From Sphingopyxis chilensis (GTDB lineage Bacteria > Pseudomonadota > Alphaproteobacteria > Sphingomonadales > Sphingomonadaceae): a DNA stretch of 64,000 nucleotides. Below the pieces are notes generated by a model. That model worked only from the letters and a program-made list of their open reading frames with translations, searched no databases and had not been told where the DNA came from. Below are positions 16,735-26,717 of this stretch, piece after piece. Location: assembly GCF_035930445.1 (NCBI RefSeq), contig NZ_CP142394.1:3381501-3445500 (forward strand), given 5' to 3'. Numbering within the stretch: the first letter of the stretch is position 1; every line of letters starts with the position of its first letter. Both the position numbers and the translations under genes were made by a program.

Positions 16735-18567
16735 TTACGCCGCTTCCTTCTTGCGGCTCGCCTTCTTGCGCTCGTGCGGGTCGAGCAGCGCCTTGCGGAT
16801 GCGGATATTCTTCGGGGTCACCTCGACCATCTCGTCATCGTCGATATAGGCGATCGCCTGTTCCAGCGTCATGCGGCGCGGCGGGGTCAGGCGGATCGCG
16901 TCGTCCTTGCCCGTCGAACGGAAGTTGGTGAGCTGCTTCGACTTCATCGGGTTGACCTCAAGGTCGTCGGGCTTGGCATTCTCGCCGATGATCATCCCCT
17001 CGTACAGCGCCTCGCCGGGCGAGACGAACAGGATGCCGCGCTCTTCGAGCGGGCCCAGGGCGTAGGCAACCGCTTCGCCATTGCCGTTCGAGATCAGGAC
17101 GCCATTCTTGCGGCCCTCGATCTGGCCCTTGTACGGGCCGTATTTCTCGAACAATCGGTTCATGATCCCGGTGCCGCGCGTGTCGGACAGGAATTCGCCG
17201 TGATAGCCGATCAGGCCGCGGCTCGGGCCGCTGAAGGTGATGCGCGTCTTGCCACCGCCCGAGGGGCGCATGTCGGTCAGGTCGGCTTTGCGGATCTGCA
17301 TCTTCTCGACCACCGTGCCGCTATGCTCGTCGTCGACGTCGATGACGACGGTTTCATAGGGTTCGGTGCGCTGGCCGCTTTCGTCGGTCTGGTACAGCAC
17401 GCGCGGGCGGCTGATGCCGAGTTCGAAGCCTTCGCGGCGCATCGTTTCGATGAGCACGCCAAGCTGAAGCTCGCCGCGGCCCGCGACTTCGAAACTGTCC
17501 TTGTCGGCGCTTTCGGTGATGCGGATCGCGACATTGGTTTCGGCTTCGCGGTACAGGCGGTCGCGGATCATGCGGCTCGTGACCTTGCTGCCCTCGCGTC
17601 CCGCCATCGGCGAATCATTGACGGCAAAGCGCATCGACAGCGTCGGCGGGTCGATCGGCTGCGCGGCGATCGGTTCGCTGACGCTCGTGTCGGCGATGGT
17701 GTTCGCGACGGTCGCCTGCGCCAGGCCCGCGATCGCGACGATGTCGCCCGCGCGCGCTTCGTCGACGGGGACGCGGTCGAGCCCGCGGAAGGCGAGCAGC
17801 TTCGACGCGCGGCCGGTCTCGATCACCTTGCCGTCCATGTCGAGCGCGTGGATCGGCTGGTTGACCTTGACCGATCCCGACTGGACGCGGCCGGTCAGGA
17901 TGCGGCCGATGAAATTGTCGCGGTCGAGCAGCGTCGCGAGGAAGGTGAAGGGCGCATCTTCGTCGAGGCCCGGCGTCGGCACATGGCTGACGATCGTCTG
18001 GAACAGCGGCTCGAGCGTGCCCTCGCGCGCTTCGGGGTCGGGCGAGGCATAGCCGCCGCGGCCCGAGGCATAGAGGATCGGGAAGTCGAGCTGTTCGTCA
18101 TTGGCCTCGAGCGTCAGGAACAGCTCGAACACCTCGTCGAGCACCTCGGCGGCGCGCGCGTCGCTGCGGTCGATCTTGTTGACGACGACGATCGGTTTCA
18201 AGCCGAGCGCGAGCGCCTTGCCGGTGACGAATTTGGTCTGCGGCATCGGCCCTTCGGCCGCGTCGACGAGCAGGATGACGCCGTCGACCATGCTCAGGAT
18301 CCGCTCGACCTCGCCGCCGAAGTCGGCGTGACCCGGCGTGTCGACGATGTTGATCCGCGTCGTATCGGCGCCTTCGCCCCACTCGACGCTGGTGCATTTC
18401 GCGAGGATGGTGATCCCGCGCTCTTTCTCCAAGTCATTGGAATCCATCGCCCTTTCCTCGACACGCTGGTTGTCGCGAAAGGTGCCCGACTGGCGGAACA
18501 GCTGGTCGACGAGGGTGGTTTTTCCATGATCGACGTGGGCGATAATGGCGATATTGCGCAGAGACAT
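16735..18567 (-). CDS. typA: ribosome-associated translational GTPase TypA/BipA
   Basis: A 610-residue translation-factor GTPase. G1 is AHVDHGKTT (10-18), G3 VDTPGHADF, and G4 NKID. EF-G-like domains follow, then the BipA-specific C-terminal domain (about 480-600) and a lysine-rich tail. TypA binds 70S ribosomes and helps 50S assembly and stress or cold adaptation. Length and motifs match the family. It stands alone; the RBS is weak (AAGG about 10 bases upstream of ATG 18567). Confidence 0.97.
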   Translation of the reverse strand: MSLRNIAIIAHVDHGKTTLVDQLFRQSGTFRDNQRVEERAMDSNDLEKERGITILAKCTSVEWGEGADTTRINIVDTPGHADFGGEVERILSMVDGVILLVDAAEGPMPQTKFVTGKALALGLKPIVVVNKIDRSDARAAEVLDEVFELFLTLEANDEQLDFPILYASGRGGYASPDPEAREGTLEPLFQTIVSHVPTPGLDEDAPFTFLATLLDRDNFIGRILTGRVQSGSVKVNQPIHALDMDGKVIETGRASKLLAFRGLDRVPVDEARAGDIVAIAGLAQATVANTIADTSVSEPIAAQPIDPPTLSMRFAVNDSPMAGREGSKVTSRMIRDRLYREAETNVAIRITESADKDSFEVAGRGELQLGVLIETMRREGFELGISRPRVLYQTDESGQRTEPYETVVIDVDDEHSGTVVEKMQIRKADLTDMRPSGGGKTRITFSGPSRGLIGYHGEFLSDTRGTGIMNRLFEKYGPYKGQIEGRKNGVLISNGNGEAVAYALGPLEERGILFVSPGEALYEGMIIGENAKPDDLEVNPMKSKQLTNFRSTGKDDAIRLTPPRRMTLEQAIAYIDDDEMVEVTPKNIRIRKALLDPHERKKASRKKEAA

Positions 18568-18675
18568 GCGGAAACGGGCCTTGATGGAAGGGGGCAGCGC
18601 CCAAAGCGCCGCGAAACGCCGCGCCCCTAACAGAATGGGTGCTGCGGCGCAACATGATTGCCGATCGCGCCCGAA

Positions 18676-19602
18676 CTAGCGCAGCGCGCGGTCGAGATGC
18701 GTCGGATCATAAAGCGACCGCGCCTCGGCACGGCGCAACCTCTGCGCCAGCCCGGTTTCGAAACCGAGCGTCCAGCGGTCGATGGCGAGCCGCATCTGCC
18801 CGACGTCGGCGATATCGCCGATGGCCTGCAATTGACGCGATCCCGCGAGCAGCGCCGCCCGGTCGCGCGCGAAGCCCGGCCCCGCATAACGCTCGGCGAC
18901 CAATCCCAGCTGATGACGCATCGCCGCGATCGACAGCCGCGCGCCTTGCCGATCGCCACGGCCGATCATCAGCTGCGCCCCTGCGGCGCCATCGGCAATC
19001 GCCGCGAGTTGGTCGCCCAGCCGCCGCGCGACCGTCGGCTCGCCCGGACAGGACCGGACCGCGCGAACATAGGCGGCGAGCGCGGCGAGCATCGCGGGCG
19101 TCGGCTCCTGCCCGCCGAATTCCTCGACGATCAGATTGCGAATGAAGGCCTCGAGCGCTCGCGCCTCGGGATCACGGGCGACCTTGCCCGGCCTGGCCAG
19201 GTCGGGAATGAGCACCGGATCGAAAAGGCCGTTCCCGCGCGCCGCGCTGAAGAAGCTGTTGGTCACATCCGCCGTTCCCGGCGCCGCCGAAACCCCCGCG
19301 AGCAGGAAATGCGGATTGTCGCGCCCGTTGATGTGGCAGCTCGCGCAACTGAGGCCAGCCTTGGCGGCCTGCCCGCCGAGCAGGGTCGGCGTCCCGAACA
19401 GCGCACGGCCGCTCCGGACCATATCATTGTTCGCGGCGAGGCAGGTCGCGGGCTGTTCCGACAATAGCGTCCGCGCGGCGCCGGGCGCCGTCCAGCGCAA
19501 CTGCTCGAACGCCGGCGGCGCATCGCCGCGCGGCGCCGCGGTCGCGAAAAGCAGCGCCGCGATCGCGATCAGCTTGCCGATGAACGCCCCGCCGCGATCC
19601 AA
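18676..19602 (-). CDS. exported c-type cytochrome-like protein with one CxxCH motif
   Basis: About 308 residues with an N-terminal hydrophobic segment (GKLIAIAALLFATAAP). A single haem-attachment motif CASCH lies near residue 92, followed by HINGRDNPHF. The sequence resembles di-haem cytochrome/peroxidase-related proteins but shows only one CxxCH, so its redox partner is unclear. The only nearby start is TTG at 19602, which overlaps the upstream TPR gene by 34 bases; the true start could differ. Overlap and strand place it in an operon with the TPR protein. It probably acts in the periplasm. Confidence 0.68.
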   Translation of the reverse strand: MDRGGAFIGKLIAIAALLFATAAPRGDAPPAFEQLRWTAPGAARTLLSEQPATCLAANNDMVRSGRALFGTPTLLGGQAAKAGLSCASCHINGRDNPHFLLAGVSAAPGTADVTNSFFSAARGNGLFDPVLIPDLARPGKVARDPEARALEAFIRNLIVEEFGGQEPTPAMLAALAAYVRAVRSCPGEPTVARRLGDQLAAIADGAAGAQLMIGRGDRQGARLSIAAMRHQLGLVAERYAGPGFARDRAALLAGSRQLQAIGDIADVGQMRLAIDRWTLGFETGLAQRLRRAEARSLYDPTHLDRALR

Positions 19603-20489
19603 CGCCTGAGCTCGTCGACCTCGTGACAGCCGAAACCGCAGATCGCCTCGAGCCTCGCAAGATGCGCCTTCGCCCCCGCAACATCGCCGCGTTCAAGCTT
19701 GAGTTCGCCATAATATTCGAGCGCGCCGCGATGCGCCGGCGCGATGGCAAGCGCCTCGCGATAGTAGCTTTCCGCCGCGTCGTAACGTTTCAGCTTGCGG
19801 TTCGCAAAGCCGAGATAGGTGAGCACGTCGGGATGCGGCCCCGCCGCCCACAAGGCCGCGTCGAGCTTCGCGATCGCGGCTTCGTAGCGATGCTCGTTGA
19901 TCAGGCCCACCGCGGCGACATAGGTGGCATCGAGCGTCGCGGCCGAGGCCAGCCGCACCTCGGGCTCGACCGCACTTCGGGCCTGCGGACCGGCGGCAAC
20001 CGCCGCCTCCAGCTTGGCGACCGCGTCGGCGAGCTTTGCCGAATCGGCGCAAGTCCCGGCGCATCCCTCCTGCATCGCCTTCAGCGCACCAAGCTGTTCG
20101 TCCGCCTTGTCCGCCTTGCCGAGCTTCGCCTGCGCAATGCCAAGGTCACGGCGCGCGTCGACCATCTTCTCGTCATAGCGCACCGCGGCCTCGAGCGGCT
20201 TCACCGCGCGCGAAAAGTCGCCCTGCGCCATATAGCTCGCGCCGAGGAGATAATTGGCCTGCGGGTTCTTCGGCACCGCCGACACGACCTTTTTGAACGC
20301 TTTTGCCGCCTCGTCATATTTGCCGGAGGCGAAGGCGTCGGCGCCCTTCTGATAATCGATCGTCGGGTCGTAGGCGCTTTGGCTAGGCGGGGCGCTGCTG
20401 CCGCTCCCGCCGCTGCCAGCCGCAAACGCAATCGACGCGGCGAAAGCCGCACAGGCGGCAAGCGTGGCTAGTGAAGACCGGTACCGCAT
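19569..20489 (-). CDS. exported tetratricopeptide-repeat protein
   Basis: A 306-residue protein with a signal peptide (AACAAFAASIAFAAG) and then TPR units. YQKGADAFASGKYDEAAKAF (about 45) begins a first block of three or so repeats, and ANRKLKRYDAAESYYREALA starts a second block near 225. Cys pairs (CAGTC and CGFGC) may form disulfides. TPRs mediate protein binding. It precedes and overlaps the cytochrome-like gene, suggesting they work together in the periplasm, for example in haem-protein assembly; that is inference. Confidence 0.8.
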   Translation of the reverse strand: MRYRSSLATLAACAAFAASIAFAAGSGGSGSSAPPSQSAYDPTIDYQKGADAFASGKYDEAAKAFKKVVSAVPKNPQANYLLGASYMAQGDFSRAVKPLEAAVRYDEKMVDARRDLGIAQAKLGKADKADEQLGALKAMQEGCAGTCADSAKLADAVAKLEAAVAAGPQARSAVEPEVRLASAATLDATYVAAVGLINEHRYEAAIAKLDAALWAAGPHPDVLTYLGFANRKLKRYDAAESYYREALAIAPAHRGALEYYGELKLERGDVAGAKAHLARLEAICGFGCHEVDELRRWIAAGRSSAS

Positions 20490-20552
20490 GGCGAGTCTCT
20501 CCCTCGGTCGTTATGCGCCAGACTATCACAGGCGGGACCCGGGCGGAACGCC

Positions 20553-21203
20553 TCAGATCATCGCAATCAGCCGCTCGACCTCGTGCGCCGCAGCGCACGC
20601 GGCGCGAACGAGATTGGCGTGGAAGTCCCCGGCGCTGTCGTCGTTCGCTTCGTCGGTGACCGCCTTGATCGCGGCCCACGGTAGCGCAAACCGCGCCGCG
20701 GCCTGCGCGACTGCGCCCACCTCCATGTCGACGAGCGTCGCGCCGAGCGCGGCAAGATCGGCGGCCGCATCGGGGCAGGCGACGAAGCTGTCGCCGCTCG
20801 CGATCCGCGCGTGCGGCAGCCCAAGCCCCGGATCGGCCATCGCCGAAAAATGCGCGTCGCCCGCCTCGCCGATCGGCCATTCGCCGGCGCGGTAACGGCG
20901 AAAGAGGCCCGGCTGGTTGGCGCCATAATCGTGCTGCAGCGCCTCGGCGATCCAATAGGCACCCGGCGCCGCGCCGAGCGAACCGCAGGTGCCGGTCATC
21001 AGAAGTATGTCGGCATCGCCGGCGAGCGCGCCGGCGCATAGCGCGGCGTTGACCTTGCCGAGGCCGGTGGTGACGATGGAGAGGCTATGGTTGCCAACGA
21101 CCAGCCGCCGCCCGGCAAACAGCCCCCCGACGCGTTCGCCGGTGCCGGGAAACAGCGCGTCGGCTTCTTCGGGCAAAGCGGCAAGGATCAGGATATGGGC
21201 CAT
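20553..21203 (-). CDS. mtnN: 5'-methylthioadenosine/S-adenosylhomocysteine nucleosidase-type phosphorylase
   Basis: A 216-residue PNP/UDP-fold enzyme. Catalytic and ribose-binding elements are GDSFVACP, the VDMEVGAVAQAAARF glutamate segment and the final Asp of TDEAND, together typical of MtnN/Pfs. MtnN cleaves adenine from MTA and SAH, relieving inhibition of methyltransferases. GTGLGKVNAA near the N-terminus matches the phosphate-loop region of the fold. It is divergent from a BASS-family transporter 64 bases away. A related phosphorylase with other specificity is possible. Confidence 0.82.
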   Translation of the reverse strand: MAHILILAALPEEADALFPGTGERVGGLFAGRRLVVGNHSLSIVTTGLGKVNAALCAGALAGDADILLMTGTCGSLGAAPGAYWIAEALQHDYGANQPGLFRRYRAGEWPIGEAGDAHFSAMADPGLGLPHARIASGDSFVACPDAAADLAALGATLVDMEVGAVAQAAARFALPWAAIKAVTDEANDDSAGDFHANLVRAACAAAHEVERLIAMI

Positions 21204-21267
21204 CGCGTCTCTCTATCGCCTCTTGCCGGCTTGCCAACCCCGCCGCATCCCGCCATCGCTCGCACCA

Positions 21268-22224
21268 ATGCTGTCCCGCATCTTCCCCGACCGCTTCGTC
21301 CCCGTCCTGTTCGCGACGATCCTGCTCGCCAGCCTGCTCCCGGTGCGCGGGAGCACGGTGCCGATCGCGCAGGGCCTGTCGACCGCGGCGATCATCTTCC
21401 TCTTTTTCCTCAACGGCGTGCGCCTGCCCCGCGACGAAGTGCTCCACGGCATCCGCAACTGGAAGCTGCAGGGAAGCGCATTCGCTTTCTGTTTCGGCGG
21501 CATGGCGCTGCTCGGGCTCGCGGCGCAAGCGGCGATCGCGCCGCTGCTTCCCGCGACGCTGGCGCTCGGTTTCCTGTTCCTCGGCATATTGCCGTCGACG
21601 GTCCAGTCGGCGACCGCCGCGTCGAGCCTCGCGGGCGGCAATGTCGCGGCGAGCGTCGTTGCGGCGGCACTGCTCAACCTCAGCGGGGTCGCCCTCTCGC
21701 CCATACTGTTTGCGCTGCTCGCGGGCGCCGAAGGCGAGATCCACGGGGAGGCCGTGCTGCGCATCGTCTCGATCCTGCTCGTGCCGTTCGTAGCCGGGCA
21801 GCTTGCCCAGCGCTGGCTGCGGCCGTGGGTGCTTGCGCACCGCGGCCTTGCGACCCTCATGGACCGCACCGCGATCGCGATCGCGGTCTATGTCGCCTTT
21901 TCGGCGGCGGTGGTCGCGGGTATCTGGAGCCTGCTCGACGCGCGCGAAATGGTCGTCCTACTCGGCGCGGTTGCGGTCCTGCTCGCGCTGTCCTTCGGCG
22001 GCGCCTGGGCGCTTGGCGGGATGCTGGGGCTCACCCGCCCCGACCGCATCACTTTGCTCTTCTCGGGCGCGCAAAAGAGCATCGCGGTCGGCGCGCCGCT
22101 CGCAGCGACGCTTTTCCCGCCCGCCATCGCCGGCATGGTGCTCGTTCCGATCCTCGTCTATCATATGGCGCAACTGATCCTCTCCGCCTGGATCGCACCG
22201 GCGCTCAGGGCGGAAGAGGTGTAG
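21268..22224 (+). CDS. bile acid:sodium symporter (BASS/SBF-like) family transporter
   Basis: A 318-residue inner-membrane protein with about ten helices. It fits the SBF-like (YfeH/BASS) group: GLSTAAIIFLFFLNGVRLP early, LPSTVQSATAASSLAGGN in the first crossing region and FSGAQKSIAVGAPL in the second. These proteins carry organic anions with Na+. The start ATG 21268 matches the family N-terminus (LSRIFPDRF), though no strong ribosome site is visible. The substrate is unknown. Confidence 0.85.
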   Translation: MLSRIFPDRFVPVLFATILLASLLPVRGSTVPIAQGLSTAAIIFLFFLNGVRLPRDEVLHGIRNWKLQGSAFAFCFGGMALLGLAAQAAIAPLLPATLALGFLFLGILPSTVQSATAASSLAGGNVAASVVAAALLNLSGVALSPILFALLAGAEGEIHGEAVLRIVSILLVPFVAGQLAQRWLRPWVLAHRGLATLMDRTAIAIAVYVAFSAAVVAGIWSLLDAREMVVLLGAVAVLLALSFGGAWALGGMLGLTRPDRITLLFSGAQKSIAVGAPLAATLFPPAIAGMVLVPILVYHMAQLILSAWIAPALRAEEV

Positions 22225-22302
22225 TGCTTGAATAACACAGGACCGCATGCCATATAGGCTTGCGGCCCAAATTCTCTCTTTGGGTGGCTGGAAGGAAGAC
22301 GA

Positions 22303-23514
22303 ATGAGCGAAGTGACCGCGACGGCAACCGCAACCGACGAGCTGAAGCTGACCCCGCCCGACCCCGTACAGTCGGTTTCGCCCGAAAAGGCCGCCGGCCT
22401 CGTGCCGCTGTCGACCGAACAAAAGTCAAAGCTTGGCGAACGCGTCGACGGCTTCATCGACGACCTTGTCGCGCAGGACGTCAATTCGCCCGCTTTCGGG
22501 CAAAAGGTCGACCAGATCACCAACATGGGTCGCAAGGAAATGCTGGAGGCGGCGAGCCATTCGAACCGCTTCCTGGATCGCCCGATCCGCGCGATGGACC
22601 GCGATACCGACATCGGCCAGAATCTGATCGAGCTGCGCACCACCGTCGAGCGGCTCGACCCGTCGGCGAACGGCAAGCTTATCTCGAAGCGCGGCTTTCT
22701 CGACAAGATCTTCGGCGGCAAGATCAACAATTATTTCGCGCAGTACCGCAGCGCGCAGACGCATATCGGCGGCATCCTGACCGCGCTCTCCAACGGCAAG
22801 GACGAGCTGCTGATGGACAATGCGGCGATCGACGTCGAGCGTCGCAAGATGTGGGAATCGATGGGCAAGCTCGAACAGATGGTTCATATCGCCCAGACGC
22901 TCGACGAAAAACTCGAAGCCAAGGCGAACGAACTCGACGGCGTCGATCCGGCTAAGGCCAAGGTGCTACGCGAGAATGCGCTCTTCTATGCCCGTCAGCG
23001 CACGCAGGATCTGCTGACCCAGATGGCGGTGACGGTGCAGGGCTATCTCGCGCTCGACCTCGTCAAGAAGAATAATGTCGAGCTGGTGAAGGGGGTCGAC
23101 CGCGCCTCGACCACCACGGTCGGCGCGCTCAAGACTGCGATCACCGTCGCGCAAGCAATGACCAACCAGAAACTGGTGCTCGAGCAGATCACCGCGCTCA
23201 ACACCACCACCGCGAACATCATCGACGGCACGTCGAAGATGTTGAAGGACAACACCGCGCGCATCCACGAACAGGCGGCGTCGAGCACGATCCCGATGGA
23301 AACGCTCCAGCGCGCGTTCCAGAATATCTATGACACGATGGACGCGATCGACACCTTCAAGCTGAAGGCGCTCGACAGCATGAAGACAACGGTCAACGCG
23401 CTTGAGGGCGAAGTCGCGAAGTCGAAAGGTTATATCGCGCGCGCCGAAGGCGCCGCGCAGGCGCAGGCGAGCGTCGGTGGTGCCGACAGCCCGCTCGCAT
23501 CGCTCGAAGGCTAA
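22303..23514 (+). CDS. telA: toxic-anion-resistance family protein TelA
   Basis: A 403-residue, mostly alpha-helical cytoplasmic protein with the TelA signature: FLDRPIRAM, KISKRGFLDKIFGGK-like centre and QMAVTVQGYLALDLVKKNN. TelA members are linked to tellurite and cell-envelope stress tolerance, though the mechanism is unresolved. GGAAGGAAG precedes the ATG. It is followed 8 bases on by an XpaC-like gene, the partner usually seen beside telA, and then by YqiJ/YqiK-like genes, so this is a four-gene stress cluster. Confidence 0.9.
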   Translation: MSEVTATATATDELKLTPPDPVQSVSPEKAAGLVPLSTEQKSKLGERVDGFIDDLVAQDVNSPAFGQKVDQITNMGRKEMLEAASHSNRFLDRPIRAMDRDTDIGQNLIELRTTVERLDPSANGKLISKRGFLDKIFGGKINNYFAQYRSAQTHIGGILTALSNGKDELLMDNAAIDVERRKMWESMGKLEQMVHIAQTLDEKLEAKANELDGVDPAKAKVLRENALFYARQRTQDLLTQMAVTVQGYLALDLVKKNNVELVKGVDRASTTTVGALKTAITVAQAMTNQKLVLEQITALNTTTANIIDGTSKMLKDNTARIHEQAASSTIPMETLQRAFQNIYDTMDAIDTFKLKALDSMKTTVNALEGEVAKSKGYIARAEGAAQAQASVGGADSPLASLEG

Positions 23515-23522
23515 GGCGCGCG

Positions 23523-24242
23523 ATGAGCATGAGCGAAGTCGACAAGATCCGCCTCTCGGCCGCATCGGCGATCGAACGATCGCGCGAGCGGCGGCGGCCG
23601 ATCGGCACCAAGAGCGTCGCGCTGCGCCGCCAGCATCTTTACAAGAAGCTGGGCCGGATGCTGATCGCGGGCGGTATCGTGCTGATCGGCGCCGCGGTCT
23701 TCGGCGCGCTGATCCAGCCGCTCGGTTTCACCGGGCTGCTCGCCTTGTTCATCCTCCTGATCGGCGTCGCGGTGCTCTTCGGCCGCTCGCCCTTCCCCGA
23801 GCCGCGTCAGGCCGACCTGCCGAAGACCGATCTGAAGCAGCTTGCCGGCCGCACCGAAATATGGCTCGAGGCGCAGCGCCCGGCGCTGCCGGCACCGGCG
23901 CGCCAACTTGTCGACGGCATCGGCGTCCAGCTCGACCTGCTCGCGCCGCAGCTCCAGACGCTCGACGCGTCGAGCCCGGCGGCGGCGAATATCCGCAAGC
24001 TCGTCGGCGAGGATCTTCCCGAGCTGGTGGCGGGCTATCAGCGCATCCCCGCAGGGCTGCGCACCGAAGCGCACGCCGGCCGGACCCCCGACGAGACGCT
24101 CGTCGGCGGATTGAAGATGCTCGAAAGCGAAATCGGCAATGCCGCGCGCAACCTCGCGGCGGGCGAGCTCGACAAGCTCGCGACGCGCGAACGCTATCTG
24201 CAGCTCAAATATCAGGGGCTTGAGGGCGAAGACGCGGCATAG
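23523..24242 (+). CDS. XpaC-like membrane protein, partner of TelA
   Basis: A 239-residue protein with a basic N-terminus, two adjacent membrane helices (about 45-65 and 68-86) and a long helical cytoplasmic tail. Position directly after telA and this architecture fit the XpaC-like group that usually travels with telA. Sequence identity to XpaC is not obvious by eye, so the assignment rests mainly on context. No catalytic motif is visible. Confidence 0.65.
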   Translation: MSMSEVDKIRLSAASAIERSRERRRPIGTKSVALRRQHLYKKLGRMLIAGGIVLIGAAVFGALIQPLGFTGLLALFILLIGVAVLFGRSPFPEPRQADLPKTDLKQLAGRTEIWLEAQRPALPAPARQLVDGIGVQLDLLAPQLQTLDASSPAAANIRKLVGEDLPELVAGYQRIPAGLRTEAHAGRTPDETLVGGLKMLESEIGNAARNLAAGELDKLATRERYLQLKYQGLEGEDAA

Positions 24243-24297
24243 CGCCGATCCGCGGCATCGCTTGCCAAGCCGCGTCCGCGCGGTCACATAGGCGCTG

Positions 24298-24924
24298 ATG
24301 CTCGACCAGTTCCTCGCGCCCGAAAATATCGTCTTCAGCTCCGCGCTGTTGCTGATGCTGCTGATCGGCGCCGTGCAGGCGATCGGGCTCGCGGGCGATA
24401 TCGACGCCGACCTGCACGGCGATACCGATGGCGACATCGGCGTCGCCGACACGCTGCTCGCCTGGGCCGGCATCGGCCGCGTGCCTTTCCTGATGTGGCT
24501 GGTACTCTTTCTTGCGTTGTTCGGGGCGCTGGGACTTGGGCTGCAGCATTTGATGACCGCGCTGACCGGCGGCCCCGGCAGCAATCTGCTGATGGTTCCG
24601 GTCACCGCCGTCGCCGCGCTTCCCGTTGCCGGCGGCGCGGCGCGCCTTGTCGCGCACATTCTCCCCGGCCTCGAAACCACCGCAATCGAACGCAACGACC
24701 TCGTCGGTCTCTATGCCGAGATCAGCATTGGCACAGCGCGCGTCGGCCATCCCGCCCGCGCGTGCGTCACCGACCCCCACGGCCAGCCACACCAGATCAT
24801 GGTCGAACCCGACAGCGCCGACCAGGTTTTCCAGACCGGAGAGAGCGTGCTGCTCGTAAAACGTGAAGGTGAGATCTTCAAAGCCTTCACACGAGGCGAT
24901 TTTTATTTACCGCGCCTCGACTGA
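24298..24924 (+). CDS. YqiJ/NfeD-like membrane protein with OB-fold tail
   Basis: A 208-residue protein with three membrane helices (about 12-32, 62-85, 98-120) and a C-terminal beta-rich domain (about 135-208, GLYAEISIGTARVGHPA to GDFYLPRLD) that looks like an OB fold. This is the layout of YqiJ-type (DUF1449) proteins encoded before flotillin YqiK. The next gene is indeed a YqiK-like flotillin. Together they are thought to organise membrane microdomains. The start ATG 24298 lacks a clear ribosome site. Confidence 0.8.
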   Translation: MLDQFLAPENIVFSSALLLMLLIGAVQAIGLAGDIDADLHGDTDGDIGVADTLLAWAGIGRVPFLMWLVLFLALFGALGLGLQHLMTALTGGPGSNLLMVPVTAVAALPVAGGAARLVAHILPGLETTAIERNDLVGLYAEISIGTARVGHPARACVTDPHGQPHQIMVEPDSADQVFQTGESVLLVKREGEIFKAFTRGDFYLPRLD

Positions 24925-24987
24925 CCCTAATATCCGTGGCGGTGCTTCCAATCACGGAAGCGCGAATCGACAGCAACGGGTGGGTTC

Positions 24988-26706
24988 ATGATTGAAATTG
25001 CGATTTACGCCGGCATCGGGCTTGCCGCGCTCCTGATATTGGGATTGATTGTCACGCGGCTTTATCATCGCGCGACCAAGGAAATTGCCTTCGTCCGCAC
25101 GGGGTTTCGCGGTGAACGCGTCATCATGAACGGCGGCGCGCTGGTCCTGCCGGTGCTACACGAAACGATGCCGGTGAACATGAACACCGTCCGGCTCGCG
25201 GTCGAACGCAAGAATGTCGACGCGCTGATCACGCTCGATCGCCTGCGCATCGACGTAAAGGCGGAATTCTACGTCCGCGTCCGCCCCGATGCGGGCGCGA
25301 TCGGGATGGCCGCACAGACGCTCGGACTGCGCACGATGAACCCCGAGGCGCTAAAGGATCTTGTCGAGGGCAAGTTCGTCGACGCGCTGCGCTCGGTCGC
25401 GGCGGGCATGACGATGAACCAGCTGCACGAACAGCGTGCCGACTTCGTGCAGAAGGTGCAGCAGGTCAGTTCGAACGATTTGTCGATGAACGGGCTCGAA
25501 CTCGAATCGGTGTCGCTCACCGGGCTCGATCAGACGTCGATCGAGCATTTCAACGCCAACAACGCCTTCGACGCCGAGGGGCTGACCAAGCTGACCGAGC
25601 AGATCGAGCTGCGCAAGAAGGCGCGCAACGACATCGAGCAGGACACGCGCGTCCAGATCGAGACCAAGAATCTCGAGGCCGACAAGCGCAGCTTCGAGAT
25701 TTCGCGCGACAATGAATTCGCGCGGCTGGAACAGGAACGCGAAGTCGAGATGCGCCGCGCCGGGCAAGCGGCGGAGATTGCCCGCGAGCAGGCACAGCGC
25801 AATCAGGAAGCCGAAGGCGCACGTATCCAGGCCAAGCAGCTGGTCGACGCCAAGCAGATCGAGGCCGATCGCGCGATCGAGGAAGCGCGCATCGCGCAGG
25901 AACAGGCGATCGAACTCGCGCGGCAGGAACAGCAGATCCTGATCCAGAACAAGAGCCGCGAAGAAAGCCAGGCGCGCGGGGAAGCCGACGCCGCGCGCGC
26001 GATCGCCGTCGCCGCCGAGGAGCAGGTCGCGACCGCACGCGAAACCGAGGTCGCGGAGCGTTCGAAGCGCATCGAGCTGATCGAGGCCGCCAAGGAAGCC
26101 GAGCGGCAGGCCATCTCGGTAAAAGTCGAAGCCGAAGCCGAAAAGGAGGCCGCGGCGAACCGCGCTGCCGCCCTCCGGCTCGAAGCCGAGGGGGAGGCCG
26201 AGGCCGAAAAGCTGCGCGCCGAAGCTGCGCGCATCCGCTTCGAGGTCGAGGCTGCCGGCCAGCGCGCGATCAACGAAGCCGCGAACCTCCTCTCGTCGGA
26301 CCAAATTTCGTTGCAAACCAAGATGGCGCTGCTCAAGGTTCTTCCCGAGGTCGTGCGCGAGGCCGCGAAGCCGATGGAGGCGATCGATTCGATCAAGATC
26401 ATCCAGGTCGATGGAATCAACCAGAGCGGCGGCCCGACTGCTGCGGGGGGAGCGAACGGCGACAATGGCAACCTCGCGAGCAACGCGGTATCGGCCGCGC
26501 TCGCCTATCGCGCGCAGGCGCCGGTGATCGACAGCCTGATGAAGGAACTCGGCTTCGACGGCGGTTCGCTCGACGCGCTGGTCAAGGGCGCCACCGCGGC
26601 AGAGCCGGCGACGCCGCCCGCGATTGCCGCGACGACGCGCGGCCGCAAGCCGCGCCCGAGCGCGCCCGCCGCGTCGGAAGGCGAAGACAGCGAGGAAGAC
26701 GCCTGA
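24988..26706 (+). CDS. yqiK: flotillin-family (SPFH) protein YqiK-like
   Basis: A 572-residue protein. One N-terminal membrane helix (1-22) is followed by an SPFH/band-7 domain (about 40-200, RVRPDAGAIGMAAQTLG). A long Glu/Arg/Ala-rich coiled coil (about 205-430) comes next, then a flotillin C-terminal domain and a low-complexity tail ending in acidic residues. Flotillins oligomerise on the inner membrane and scaffold lipid microdomains. GC-rich codon use and length match family members. It closes the telA/XpaC-like/YqiJ-like cluster; an inverted repeat follows. Confidence 0.9.
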   Translation: MIEIAIYAGIGLAALLILGLIVTRLYHRATKEIAFVRTGFRGERVIMNGGALVLPVLHETMPVNMNTVRLAVERKNVDALITLDRLRIDVKAEFYVRVRPDAGAIGMAAQTLGLRTMNPEALKDLVEGKFVDALRSVAAGMTMNQLHEQRADFVQKVQQVSSNDLSMNGLELESVSLTGLDQTSIEHFNANNAFDAEGLTKLTEQIELRKKARNDIEQDTRVQIETKNLEADKRSFEISRDNEFARLEQEREVEMRRAGQAAEIAREQAQRNQEAEGARIQAKQLVDAKQIEADRAIEEARIAQEQAIELARQEQQILIQNKSREESQARGEADAARAIAVAAEEQVATARETEVAERSKRIELIEAAKEAERQAISVKVEAEAEKEAAANRAAALRLEAEGEAEAEKLRAEAARIRFEVEAAGQRAINEAANLLSSDQISLQTKMALLKVLPEVVREAAKPMEAIDSIKIIQVDGINQSGGPTAAGGANGDNGNLASNAVSAALAYRAQAPVIDSLMKELGFDGGSLDALVKGATAAEPATPPAIAATTRGRKPRPSAPAASEGEDSEEDA

Positions 26707-26717
26707 TCGGGGGGGGG

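Noticed and set aside
20989..21267. N-terminal extension of the BASS transporter
   Set aside because: It is antisense to mtnN and adds a non-hydrophobic, low-complexity stretch; ATG 21268 gives the family N-terminus.
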